Shown piece by piece: positions 1-11,194 of a stretch of 64,000 nucleotides of DNA. The position numbers and the translations under genes are program-made. Each line of letters opens with the position of its first letter. Within the stretch, counting starts at the first letter, position 1. The notes beneath the pieces were generated by a model. That model worked only from the letters and a program-made list of their open reading frames with translations, made no database searches and was not told the origin of the DNA. This DNA comes from Macrotis lagotis (lineage: Eukaryota; Chordata; Mammalia; Peramelemorphia; Peramelidae): positions 136,452,100 to 136,516,099 of the forward strand of contig NC_133663.1 of NCBI RefSeq assembly GCF_037893015.1, written 5' to 3'.

Positions 1-69
1 ATGATTGAGCAGCAACAAGGACAAAGAACATCCAAGACTTTACCACCCCTCTTAAAATTCTATACTTTT

Positions 70-300
70 TGATGTAGCATAAGGTCTGAATTCAAGAAAA
101 CCCCAGTTTAAATCTCATCTCCGACTTTATAGCTGTGGGACCTTGGACAAGTCAATTTAACTTTGCTTGTTTTCGTCATCTATAAAATGGGGATAACAAC
201 AGTATCTAACCTCCCAGGGTTGCTATGAGTTTCAAATGAGATGATTTTTGTAAAATGCTTTGACATAGTGCCTGGTACTGTTAATGTTAGCTATGAATTG
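70..300 (+). repeat. MIR (CORE-SINE) fragment
   Basis: The segment reads as an ancient MIR. It has a tRNA-derived stretch with 'tagctgtgggaccttggac', then a CORE-like block with 'tataaaatggggataa' and 'gttgctatgag', then a 3' end containing 'tagtgcctggtactg'. These are the usual MIR landmarks in the usual order. It is degraded and no target-site duplication is visible. The family call is firm; a marsupial-specific MIR subfamily is possible. Confidence 0.8.
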
Positions 301-1558
301 TAGCTTTTTTTTTTTCTGCTGCTTTCATATAATTAGTTTGTATTGAATTTGTGGGTTGATAAAATGCCTACATTTCCCTATGAATTATCTATCCTTCATC
401 ACCAACAGTTATCTAGTTATATCCCTATATATTTGCTGCACTTCTTTAGTAGGATTATTGGATCATGGATCTAACTTGGAAGTTCCTTTAGGCACTTTTT
501 GCCTCACCCTACCCAAGAGATCTGATGCATTTTAATATGTCATTCCTTTTGTGCTCCCTTTTAACTCTAGGGTCAAATACAAACTACTCTAGATTTGAAA
601 CTCCATTTTAGCCTTAAAACTCCCTACTATGATCCAGTCAGATTCACCATGTTGTCACAGAACATGCCATCTTGCATTTCTAAGCATTTCCATATAATTT
701 TTACACACTTCTCCCCCTTAGTTTCAAAGCTTAGTAGAAATTTTCTTAATACAAGAACTTTCCAGGATTCCTACTAAGTGCTTTAGGAAGGAAGCAATCA
801 TAAAAGTGTACTGACTGTAGTCTAGATATTGTTAATTGCTTTACAAGCATTTTTGAATGTATGTGAAATGGAAGGCCAAGTAGAAAAAAATGCAAAATAA
901 ATTTTAACTCTGACCTAGGACAATGAAAAAAATTACCATACTGACTGAACATCAGTCCCAGTTGTGCTTATAAACCTCAACAAGGGGGAAAAGACAGATT
1001 GAACTGGAAGGAGATGCACTGTAGGTTTTGTGAGGACATCAATTCCTATTTTGTGTAGTCAACTACACACAAAAAACCGTCTGTAAAAGAAAAAAGGAAA
1101 TCAGTGAGAGAAAATTAAGAATAAATCACTTGAGCAAGCAATATTCTTGACAATTAACTATTGGGATATATGAACACTATTTTTTTGATTAAAAATAAAA
1201 TTCGATACAATGTAGGATAGCGCTTCATTAAAAGACCTTTTCCAGGAAGGTGTCTTGCCACTTTATTTCAGAATTATCTGAAAGATTACAATCCCTAATC
1301 CTAAATAAAAAGCTATGGTCCCTAAAGGTGCAATTATTATGGAAACCTAACCAAAGGTCCCAATTTGAAAAAGAATTGCTCAGTGTACAGTTACTCTAGA
1401 ATCAGATTGGTGTTGGTAGATGGATGACATTGTTTTCAAAACGTTGTCTAGTGAAAGATTAATAATTCAAATCTTTGATTTTTCTATTTACACATAGTGG
1501 CTATATCAAATGTGTTTTTCAACTTAGTGTTCACTTATGGACTATTCCAATACAAGTG
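301..1558. other. Gene-free AT-rich flank
   Basis: No gene, RNA gene or repeat could be recognised here. Open frames are short (60-68 codons), overlap on both strands, and show no domain or codon structure that I recognise. It is either unique intergenic sequence or repeats too old to identify by eye. Confidence 0.5.
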
Positions 1559-1566
1559 ATGACCTT

Positions 1567-1683
1567 CTTAAAAAATTTTTTAAGGCAATGGGGTTAAGTG
1601 CCTTGCCCAGGGTCACACAGCTAGGTAATTAAGTGAATTCAGATTTGAACTCAAGTCTTTCAGACTTGGGCTGCTGGGCCACA
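1567..1683 (-). repeat. tRNA-derived SINE, WSINE1-like, degraded
   Basis: Read on the minus strand this is the SINE seen throughout the window: a tRNA-like head, 'tagctgtgtgaccctgggca' in the middle, and a 3' tail rich in T on the plus strand. It is shorter and more diverged than the other copies. Possible target-site duplications of at least 8 bp (ATGACCTT) lie at 1559-1566 and 1684-1691, which fits L1-driven insertion. Confidence 0.75.
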
Positions 1684-1691
1684 ATGACCTT

Positions 1692-2369
1692 TTAAAATAT
1701 CAATTTTAGGGCAAAGAAATCCAATTGATTGGAGAATTAAAAATGAATAAAAGGCAATGAGGTACAGGTTTGGGTGAGTAGAAGCAAAGAATGGGATTAA
1801 TTTCAAAGTTATTGTTGAATTGCAAATGGAGAAATAGCTTCCAGCAACTGATGGAATTAGAAGATGGGCTGTTTGTTAAGGGCAAAGGATAATAGTTGAA
1901 ACCAGTGCTGTTCTGCTAACAGAAATTGAATACCACCAGCTTGTGAATGCGGTAAGGGAGAAGGTGGGAAAAATTATAGGCAGTGTTGGAGAGAATTTCC
2001 AGTTTTATGGAATTACAGATATTTGAATTTTTAAAAAATTATATTTTTATGTTTGCATTTAATCTCCCCTCCTAGAATTTAAATAGGGATTATTTTACAT
2101 AGGCAGAAGCTAGAGGCCCATATTTGTCATGATGATGTTTATAGTGGGAGATTGTTTTCAGATGTGGGTTGAACTAGATGGCTCCTGAATTACCTTAATC
2201 TTCCAGGTTTGGAATTCTGTGATGAGACTGTTACTCTTATTCTTATCCAGTTGCTCTTTTTCTCTCAACTGCCTTGAAAAATGTGTACTTAGTGCCTCCA
2301 CTTCCTCACCACTCTTTCCTTTGCAATGTATCTTCCCTTTTTTTTTCTTTATGGCTTTTGAAAAAATTA
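1692..2369. other. Gene-free stretch, nothing recognised
   Basis: AT-rich sequence with no support for a gene or named repeat. Parts near 2160-2340 are pyrimidine-rich and could be decayed L1 on the minus strand, but I could not match them confidently to the better-preserved copies in this window. Confidence 0.4.
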
Positions 2370-2525
2370 ATTTTATTTTTATTTTTGCAAAGCAAATGGG
2401 GTTGAGTTGCTTGCCCAAGGCCACACAGCTAGGTAATTATTGAGTGTATGAGGCCAGATTTGAACTCTGCTACTCCTGGCTCCGGGGCCAGGTCAACTCC
2501 GGGTCAACTGTGCCACCTAGCCCCT
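2370..2525 (-). repeat. tRNA-derived SINE, WSINE1-like
   Basis: Minus-strand copy of the common SINE. It has the T-rich tail complement at the left, 'cttgcccaaggccacacagc' in the middle and 'gccacctagcccc' at the right (5') end. A short internal repetition of a 'gtcaactccggg'-like phrase near the head is specific to this copy. Confidence 0.85.
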
Positions 2526-2660
2526 CCTAAGTTTTTTTAAAGAATGATTTTATTTATTTTGGGTTTTGCAGTTTTCCCCCTATTCTTGATTCCCTCCCCC
2601 CAGCCCCACAGAGGGCATTGTTAGTCTTTGTGTTGTTTAAACACATTTTTCGTGTACATG
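2526..2660 (-). mobile_element. L1 3' UTR fragment
   Basis: The stretch runs from an A/T-rich end through 'ttttgcagttttccccc' to 'agggcattgttagtcttt'. This matches the start of the L1 3' UTR block seen at about 11.2, 11.9 and 26.6 kb. Only the 3'-terminal part is present. Confidence 0.6.
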
Positions 2661-2664
2661 AAGT

Positions 2665-2820
2665 ACAACCTGTATTGGATTACTCCCTGCCTTGGAGAGG
2701 GGGGGAGGGAAGACAGTGACAGAAAAATGTGTAACTCAAAAACTTAAAAAAGATGAAGGATAAAAAATTTGCATATAATAGAAAAAAATGAAATTTAATT
2801 TTTAAAAAAGAAACATCTCT
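2665..2820 (+). mobile_element. L1 3' tail fragment, opposite strand
   Basis: A purine-rich block of the 'gagagggggggagggaag' kind is followed by A-rich sequence. The order resembles the plus-strand L1 3' end at 47.5-47.66 kb. If correct, it sits next to a minus-strand L1 3' UTR. The match is short, so confidence is modest. Confidence 0.4.
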
Positions 2821-2934
2821 TCACATGAAAGAGTGGAGGAGATAATGGCAAAAATGCTGCTGTGATATAAAATGAGGGAAAAAGAGGAAGCAGATTCATA
2901 GTAAACAGCCTTTATAATAAAACAATTTTATTTA

Positions 2935-4558
2935 AATTTTTTTTTCCAACATGCACTGATAGCTTTCAGCAATCTTTGTTTTTTTGGCAAAGTTTTGAGT
3001 TTTACAATTTTCTCTCTCCCTTCCCTAACAGAAAGCAATCTAATAGAGGTTCTATTTGTGTAATGATGCTAAACTTAGATCCATATTAATCATTGTGAAA
3101 AAAGCATCAAACCCAAATGAAAGGACAAAACCCTAGAGAGAAAAAAATGACATTATAAATCACTTTTAAAAATTGAAAAAAAAAATCTATCATGTCTAGG
3201 TTTTCTAACATTCTAACATTCCTTCTTGTTTATTTTATGGTTAGATTTATCTAAATCTGAGAGCAGGAGGTTGATATATCCCATGAGTAGACTTTTGCAG
3301 TCTAAGTTTTCCTGCAGCTCATTCAGCTTCTCCTTTAAGAATTTAAATGTTATATCTCTTGGTGTATGCATATTTATTGTTGAAATTGCTTCATTGCTTA
3401 TGATACATTTAAGGAGGATATAATTTCCTTCCTTATCTCTTTTATTGAGATCTATTTTGCAGTTGCTTTGTCTGAGACAAGGATTGCTATCCCTGCCTTT
3501 TTCACTTCAGCTGAAGCAAAATATATTTTGTTCCAATCTTTTAACTTAACTCTATATGTATCTCTCTGCTTCAAATGAGTAAGCAGCATATTTTAGGATT
3601 CTGGTTTGTAATACAGTCTGCTAATCCCTTATGTTTTAAGGGAAAGCTCATCCCATTCAAATTCAAATTTATTATTACCAACTCTTTATTGCCCTCCATG
3701 CTATCTTTGCTCTATTTGTATTTTTCCCCCTTTTTTTTCATTTTATCCATATTCTCCAGTATTTTGCTTCTGAATACCACTGACTTTGGTGTGTTTGGCC
3801 CCTTATATCCACCCCATCTCTCCTTTCTTTCCCCTTTCCCTTTGCCCATTCTTCTTTCCCTTCCTTTATTAGTTACTCTTTTCCTCCCCCCTCCACTCTC
3901 CCCCTTTCCTCTTCTAATATTTGACAGGTAAGAAATGTTTCTTAACTCAACTGAGTGAGTATATGTTCACTTTGACACAAATCTGATAAGAGTAAGATTC
4001 AGGCAATTCTCACCTCCTCCCTTTCCCCCCATATTGCAATATGTTCTTTATACCTCTTCATTTAACATGATTTACCCCATTCAATCTCTTCCATCCCCCC
4101 ATCTTTTACTGTCCTGCCTTTAAGGAAATATTGTTTTTAAATCCTTCTATCAGAGTCACAGAGAAGTCATGAGTGTCCATTATTTCTAAGTATATTTTCC
4201 TTAATAGATTTACAATTCTCAAGAGTTATGAGAATCTCTCCCAGGTGTGGATGTAGCCAGTTTCATCATATTGGATAGCACTATGCTTTTTCTTTATCCT
4301 ATTTTTTTTACCTTTTCATTTGTCTCTTGAGTCTCTTGTTTGAAGTCTAAATTTTCTATTTAGCTATGATCTTTACATCGGAAAAAATTTGGAAGTCTCC
4401 TTTTTCATTAAAAGTCCATCTTTTCCCCTTTTGGGGAGATAGTCTTCTTTTTCTGGGTTTTGTTGATCAAAATTTTTATGAAGCTTGATTCATATTAGTT
4501 CTAAGGGAAAGTCAGGAGAACTTAGCACAGTAACTGGCTTCTCTCTACCATCTTGGGC
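2935..4558 (-). mobile_element. Internally deleted L1 with 5' tip
   Basis: From left to right (L1 3' to 5') the pieces are: a 3' UTR-like block of an older subfamily (about 2940-3185); the ORF2 endonuclease region and ORF2 start (about 3188-3910); a pyrimidine-rich inter-ORF block (about 3790-3905); the 3' part of ORF1 (about 4190-4430); and the 5' tip of the element, ending in CCATCTTGG at 4548-4556. The reverse-transcriptase region and most of the 5' UTR and ORF1 N-terminus are missing. Joining the 2940-3185 block to the same element is inference; it could be a separate older fragment. Confidence 0.6.
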
Positions 4559-4559
4559 T

Positions 4560-5066
4560 CTTTTTAGCTTTTAATAAACTATTACCCTTGACATGGATCT
4601 CTGGAATTTGCATATAATATTCCTGGGAGTTTTCATTTTAGGATCTTAGGAAATGATAAATGAATTATTTAATGACCTATACATATTTTTCCATGTATCC
4701 ACTTAAATCCCATCTTGGCATATGATGAGAAAAAATGCTCTACAGCAATTTTCTACCAAACTGCTTTCCAAATTTTCCAATAATTTTTGTCAAAAACAGA
4801 TAGACTGATCTCATTCTTTTATCTGCTGCTCATTTTCTTAGCCAGTATTAGATTGTCTTGATCTGTACAAAATTATAAAACAGTTTAAGATTTGGTATAG
4901 CAAGACCACATTCCTTAACTCTTTTTTCCATTGACTTCCTTGATTGTATTGACTTTTTTCTTCCACATGAATTTCATTATTTCTTTTTTACTCCTTAAAA
5001 TAAATTTTTGAGAACTTAACTTGTTTGGAAGTGAATAAGTAAATTAAATTGAAATTGTGATTTTTT
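4560..5066 (-). mobile_element. L1 ORF2 fragment
   Basis: The piece covers the ORF2 region downstream of the reverse transcriptase. It shows equivalents of motifs that read, in better copies, 'gatctggtaaggctaagca' and 'tttatttctccatataaa'. It is old and diverged. Its left part (about 4868-5066) forms one arm of the inverted repeat listed separately. Confidence 0.55.
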
Positions 5067-5830
5067 AAAAAAATAAACAACTCTATTTTTGTTTCTTCAA
5101 TTTTCACCCTCCTTCATAAGGCAATCTGATAATCTTTACATTATTTCCATGATATGCATTGATGTAAACTGAATGTGCTGAAAGAAAAAAACAGATATCC
5201 TTGTGGAAGAAATAAAATATTAAAGATAGCAAAATTATGTACATAAGAAAACTTTTTTAAAAACTTGAGGAATATAATCTTTGATCTTTATTTAAACTCC
5301 ACTTTTATTTCTTCAGAAACAGATGTTATTCTCCATCATGGATCCCTTAAAATGGTTTAGCTATTCCCTAACTTATGGACATCTCCTTGATTTCCAGTTC
5401 TTTGCCCACAAAAAATGAATGTTTTTGTACAGGTGATGCTTTTACCCATTTTCATGATTTTTTTAGGATATAGACCTAGTTGTGTTATTGCTGAATCAAA
5501 GTGCATGCACAATTTAATTGCCCTTTGGCATGTGTATACTGATATCTATTTATCTATCAATGGATTGATCTGTCTAGCTATCTATGTATAATTGGAAAAC
5601 ATATATTTATATAAAAATAAAATTTTTTATGAAAAAAATCACAATTTTACTTTAATTAACTTATTCAGATGCATACAAGTCAAGTTCTCAAAAATTTATT
5701 TTAAAGACTAAAAAAGAAATAATGAAATTCAAATGGAAGGAAAAAGTTAATAAAATCAAGGAAGTCAATGAAAAAATAAAGTTAAAGAATGTGGTCTAGC
5801 TGCACCAAATATTAAACTTTTATACTTTTG
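4868..5830. repeat. Imperfect inverted repeat, ~195 bp arms
   Basis: Positions 4868-5066 and the reverse complement of 5630-5830 align along their whole length at roughly 85-90% identity by eye. Shared phrases include 'cattgacttccttgatt', 'gaatttcattatttctttt' and 'aaataaatttttgagaactt'. The ~560-bp spacer (5067-5629) is mostly an L1 3' end on the minus strand. Both arms come from the same part of L1 ORF2. Such a structure can arise from 5' inversion during L1 insertion, from two separate insertions, or from a later inverted duplication. Confidence 0.85.
5067..5560 (-). mobile_element. L1 3' end (3' UTR and ORF2 C-terminus)
   Basis: Matches the order seen at 11.9-12.6 kb: a T/C-rich block, 'ttacattatttccatgatat', 'cattgatgtaaactgaatgt', then the ORF2 C-terminal stretch with 'ttccagttctttgcccac' and 'tgtttttgtacaggtgatg'. 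It stops near 5520-5560, where a TATC-rich simple stretch begins. It forms the loop of the inverted repeat. Confidence 0.7.
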
Positions 5831-7471
5831 TACTCATCTATATTTATGTTTTCTAATATTTTCAAAGGAATGAGGTTTTTATTTAATCAAAACATTTGTA
5901 TTTATATATTAGGATAATCATATGCTATATAATAATTTTGTTTTTGATATGATAAATGTTATTAATCATTTTATCAATATTAAGCAGTCCTCAATTACTG
6001 TTATACATTGCTCCTAATAATAAACTTTACATCATTTTGCTGCAATTTGTTTCCTACTATTTCATTTAAAATTTTTGCATTGGTATTCATTATAAAAATT
6101 AGTCTATTCTTCTGTTTTTCTGTTTTGACTATCTGGTGTAGGTATTAACACAATTTTTGGATTGTGAAAAGAACTTATTTAAAGCATTTTGTCTACTTTT
6201 TTCCAATACTTATTTAGTACTGGAGTTAATTATTCTCTAAGTGCTTGTTAGATTTCACTTGTGAATCCATCTAGTTCTGTATATGTTTTCTTAGGGAACT
6301 CATGAAAATTAAATCTTCTTTTCTTAAGGTAAAATATAATGGTTCCTCTTCTCCTTATCCATGGCATTTACATTTTTGAAGATATTCCTCCAATTAACTT
6401 AGATTGTTAGATATACTGGTCTATGTTTAGGCAAAATATGTCCTAAAAAGTGCTTTAATTCATTCTTCATTAATAAATAAACTTTTCATTTTTGGTTTTC
6501 TCCTCTCTTTTTATTTAATCAAATATGTCAAAAGCTTATCAATTTTGTTTTTTTTTTTCAAAAATCATCTTGAATTTGGGGGGGTTTATGAGTTTTTTTT
6601 CAAGTTTTCTTACTTTTAATTTTATCAATCTCTCTCCATTGATTTACAAGGTTTTTAATTTGGCATTTTACTGGGGATTTTGAATTTGTTTTTTTTTCCC
6701 TAGCTTTTTAATTCAATGCCCAATTTGTTGATTTCCTCTTTGTGAAGTTTATTCATTTAAACATTTAGAGATATAAAATTTCTCCTATGAACTGCTTTGA
6801 CTACATTCCATGTATTTTGGTATGTTATCTCATTGTCATTCTCTTGGATGAAATTTTTGTTTCTATGCATTGTTGTTTCACTCACTGATAATTTAGGAAT
6901 AAATTATTTCCTTTCCATCTAATTTTTATTTTATCTCCCTATTGCCCTTTACTGCATCATGTTCTGAAATGAATTAAATTAATCAATCACTTTTCTATTT
7001 TTATCATTTTTTTGTCCAACATGGTAAGAATTATTAGCTCAATGATTTTATTACATTTAATTTTACAAATCTTTCCTTTGATTTTAAATATTTGCTATTC
7101 AGTGATTAGAGAATTTTAATTTGTTTATATTTCTGTTTGATTTAGTTGCATACTTATTTTTTTATATTCTCATTTTTTGTTTAATTGACCTAATCATGTA
7201 GTGATAGAAATTTTTTGAATAAACACTGCTCTGCCTACTTCCCATAAATTTTTGTATGTCTCCATATTGTTGTCATTCTCTTTAATTAAATTGCTTATGG
7301 TTTCTATGACTTGTTCCTTGACATACTCATTATTTAGGCTTAGATTATTTGTTTTACAAATAAATTTCATGCATTTTCTTTAGTGTTTCATTTCCATTTT
7401 GATCAGAAAATACTGTATTTAATATTTATGCTTTTCTGACTTTGTAAGTAAGGTTTATATACCATAAAACA

Positions 7472-7530
7472 TGTTTGTGTGTGTTTGTGTGTGTGTGTAT
7501 GTGTGTGTGTGTGTGTGTGCGCGCGCGCAT
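7472..7530. repeat. (TG)n / (CG)n simple repeat
   Basis: About 58 bp of nearly pure alternating purine-pyrimidine sequence: interrupted TG repeats followed by GCGCGCGC. It lies in old L1 sequence. Such tracts are classic candidates for Z-form DNA and for length variation. Confidence 0.9.
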
Positions 7531-8340
7531 GTAGGTGCCATGAATCATTGAGAAAAAGGTATTCTCATTTCTATTCCCATTCAATTTTGTATCAAATCTA
7601 ACTTTCCAAAATTGAATTAATTTGCTTAACTCCTTTTTTTGATGATTTTGTGGTGATAACTACCTAGATCTTAAAGGGGAAATTGAGATCCCTCACTACA
7701 ATAGTGATGTTTTCTATTTCTTCCCTAAAATTAATTAAACTTTTTCTTTAAATTTTAGACGGCTTATGATTGCATGCATATTTATTTAGTATGCATTTTT
7801 CTTCATTGTCTATACTATTTTCCAATGAGATCTAGTGAGCTTCCTTATTTCTTTTAATGAGACCTATTTTTGCTTTGACATTGAGACCATTATTGGTGGT
7901 TATGTTACCTAAAGCATAAAAAAACCTCCTCATCTCTTCTCTGTGTTTTTTTTTTTTCTCTCTGCTTCAAATGTGCTTTTTGGTAAACAATATATTGTAG
8001 GCTTCTGTTTTGTCCCCTACTCTGCAAGCAGCTTCCATTCTATTGGTGAAAACATCCCATGCACAATCACTGTTATTATTTCTAATATTATAATTCCCTC
8101 AATCCTACTTTACCCTTCATTTATTCTTCTCTATCTTTGTTCACCTTGTTTCTCCTCTAAAATGTTTTGCTTCTAGGCATGCCTTTCTCCTTACTCTCTA
8201 TTTATTATAATTTACCCCTCTTATGTGTGTAATCCTACATCTTTGTTGGATAAGAATGATTTCCATATATAAATTAGTTTGTATCTTATTTCCCCTTTAA
8301 TTCAATTATGATGAATATAAGGTTTAAGCATTGCCTGAGA

Positions 8341-8650
8341 CCCTCAGGAAATATTTTTATTGATATTTATTTTTCCAAATACATGATATGAAAGTTATTC
8401 AACACAGCCATGTGCTTATGTATATTTTAATTTACAAAATTTCCTTCCAAACCCCTCCCCTCAGCTATGAATGTCTGATTAATATTTTACATACAGCTTT
8501 ATGTTAAACATGTTTACACATGTCATTTTCTGTATGAGTAATTAGGATAAATGAAAAGGAGTACATAAGAGAAATTTTTAAAAACTGAATGTAGTGTTAA
8601 TCAAATTTTGAAGGGTTTTTTTGGTAGCACTCAAGAAAATTTACCTCATT
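8341..8650 (-). mobile_element. L1 3' UTR fragment of an older subfamily
   Basis: The segment begins with T-rich sequence ('tttttattgatatttattt') and includes 'catgtgcttatgtatattt' and 'ttacaaaatttccttcc'. It resembles the minus-strand block at 59.40-59.65 kb, so both belong to the same older L1 3' end. It interrupts the ORF2-to-ORF1 order of the surrounding older L1, which suggests a later 5'-truncated insertion. Confidence 0.55.
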
Positions 8651-9727
8651 CTGTCTTTCCTATCCCCTTCTTTTATTGCCTCACAACTTCCCACCCAATT
8701 AATTTTATTGATTTACTTATCAAACCATCATAATCAATTCACATCTTCTCCCTCTGACTATGTATACTCTTAAATGCCTTAAAATAATGAGTTTTTGAGT
8801 TAAATTAGTCTTCTCCTTAGTAAGTGAACCATTTAACTTTATTGAATTCACTATGAAATCTCTTTCAGTTTACTTTTTAATAATTCTCTTGAACCTTTTA
8901 TTTGAAAATATGATTTTTATTCAGTTCTTGTCTATTCAGATATTTTCCACAGAAATACTAAAAATATCCTCTGTTTCATTAATTATACATTTCTCCCTGA
9001 AGGATTATATGCTCTGCATTGCTGGATAAGGAATTCTTGGTTGAAATCCTAGTTCTTTTACCCTTGAGAGCATAATATTCAAAACTATCAAATACTTTAG
9101 TTTAGGATCTGCTAAATCTTGTGTTATGAATTTTAGCCCATAAAATTTGAATTATTTCCTTTCCTGCTTGTAGAGTTTTTTTTTCCCCCTTGGCTCTGGA
9201 CTGTTAAATTTAGTTAAAATATTATTGGAAGTTTTTAATTTGTGTTTTCTTTTAGGAGATTATCAGTGATTTTACTCTATTTTCACATTACCTTCTAGGA
9301 TATCAGTGCAGGTTTTCTTGAACATTTCATGAAGAATAATGTCTAAACTCTCCTTTTAATCATGATTTGCAGATAGTCTAATATTTTTTCAAATTTTTTC
9401 TTAATCTGTTTACTAGGTAAGTTGTTTATCTAATTAGATAGTTCATATTTTCTTCTATTTTAATCATTTTTAATTTTTTATTGTTTCAGTATGTCTTATG
9501 TAGTCTTTATATTCCCGTTGCTAAAAACTCTAATTTTCTAGTTCTTATTCTCAGTGAATTTTTGTACATATTTTTTCCTTTTGGTCAATTCTACTTTTTA
9601 AGAAGTTCTTGTTATCAGTGAATTTTTGTGCCTCTGTTACTTTTTTTGTTTCTTTTTTCTTTGCTTCCTTTGCTTATTTCTTTACTTTTTTCTTTATAAT
9701 TTGACAGATGCAGATTTTAATTTAATG

Positions 9728-9865
9728 TTTTTTAGGTTTTTCAAGGCAAATGGGATTAAGTGGCCATACAGATAGGTAATTATTAAGTGTCTGAGGCTGG
9801 ATTTGAACTCAGGTACTCCTGACTCCAGGGCTTGTGCTCTATCCGCTGTGTCACCTAGCTGCCCC
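9728..9865 (-). repeat. tRNA-derived SINE, WSINE1-like
   Basis: Minus-strand SINE running from 'ttttaggtttttcaaggc' to 'cacctagctgcccc', with a small deletion in the middle (the 'cttgcccaaggc' phrase is missing). Possible diverged target-site duplications start at 9714 (ACAGATGCAG) and 9867 (ACAGACGCTG). It sits in L1 ORF1 sequence. Confidence 0.85.
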
Positions 9866-10029
9866 AACAGACGCTGTTTTTTAAGGTATTATTTTCCTCA
9901 ATTTTTTATATGTGCTTTATTAAGCTGTTGGCAAATTTTCTTTATTTTGTTTCATCCCTGTCATTTATTTTAAAGTATTCTTCTATCTCTCTTATTTGAT
10001 TTTTAAAATCCTTAGTTTTAATGAACTTA

Positions 10030-10880
10030 TTTTTCTAAATGCATACAGAAATAGTTGTCAATATTCATTTTTTAAATGTTTTTGTTTGCACATTTTTCTT
10101 CTTCCCTCCCCCCTCCCATTTACAGTGAGTAGTCTAATATAGGTTAAACATGTACAAGTAAGTTAGACATATTTCCATATTAAAATGTTATGAATAAAGA
10201 TCAAAAAAGAAAGGAGAACACCATGAGAAGGGGAAAACATAAAGTTTAAAACATTTAAAAATTGAAAATAGTAAACTTTGGTCTGTATTCAGATTCCATA
10301 ATCCCTTCTCTGGATGAGGACAGTATTTCCTAACACAAGTCCTTTAGAACCATCTTTGATCATTCTATTGCTTTGAAGAATAAGTCAAACACAGTCAATC
10401 ATAACACAATACTGTTGTTAATTTGTACAGTATTCTTCTAGGTCTAATTCCTTCAGTCAGCATTGGTTCCTGCAATTCTTACCAGACTTTTCTAAAGTGC
10501 AATCACACATGATTTCTTACAGAGCAATAATACTCCAACACATCCATATATGATTTGTTCAACCATTCCCCAATTGGTTGGTATTCCCTCAATTTCTAAT
10601 GCTTTGTCACTACAAAAAGAGCTGCTATAAATATTTTTGTTCATGTGGGTTTTTTCCCTTTTTCTTATGATCTCTCTGGGAAATTGTCATAGCAGTAGTA
10701 TTGCTGAAGCAAAGGGTATACAGAGATTTAATGTCCATTGATCATAGTTCATATCGTTCTGCAGAATAATGCATTAGGGTCCCAGTTTTCCCACATCCCC
10801 TCCAATATTGATCATTTTCCCTTTTTTGCAATATTGACCAGTGTGAATTAAAATTCCTCTTCACCTTTTCCAGGAGTTCT
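10030..10880 (-). mobile_element. 5'-truncated L1 (3' UTR plus ORF2 C-terminus)
   Basis: A 3' UTR of a different L1 subfamily (about 10030-10330) is followed by the ORF2 C-terminal region. The latter has 'gttcaaccattccccaattg', 'gctgctataaatatttttgt' and 'cccacatcccctccaatatt'. It interrupts older ORF1/5' UTR sequence and ends abruptly, as 5'-truncated L1 insertions usually do. Confidence 0.65.
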
Positions 10881-11194
10881 TCTTTTATTTGAGATCAAGT
10901 AAAAATTTTTTTTGATGCTTTTCATGTTACCGTTTTACTAGCTCTCTTTTTATAGAGCACTGTTATTCTTCATTTATTATTTCTTACATTACTATGATCA
11001 TCCTCATTGATCTTCCATGTCAGCCAAGCAACTTTCTATGATCTGGTTATTTTTTATTGTTTGCTCATTTTTCCCCAAGTCTATTTTTTTTAACTTTATG
11101 TTAAATTTAGATTTAGCTTCTGGGATTGAGGGATAATTGAAGCAAGCTTTAGATGTTTTGTGTTATGTTTTACAAATTAGTTCAGGTGTGGGAT

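Larger units (their letters stand above)
6040..11190 (-). mobile_element. Old minus-strand L1, fragmented by later insertions
   Basis: The pieces run in the L1 3'-to-5' order: reverse transcriptase (about 6040-6760, with 'cttgtgaatccatctagt'), endonuclease and ORF2 start (about 6700-8170), an inter-ORF part, ORF1 (about 8660-10025), and ORF1 N-terminus or 5' UTR (about 10890-11190). The region around 6700-7240 covers one L1 segment twice, so at least two copies may be spliced together. It is very AT-rich and decayed. Grouping these pieces as one element is inference; the L1 origin of each is better supported than the grouping. Confidence 0.45.

Noticed and set aside
3575-3931. 118-codon Leu/Pro/Phe-rich frame resembling a membrane protein
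   Set aside because: It is the antisense reading of the purine-rich L1 inter-ORF block. The same false frame recurs at 22.9, 44.5 and 50.9 kb.
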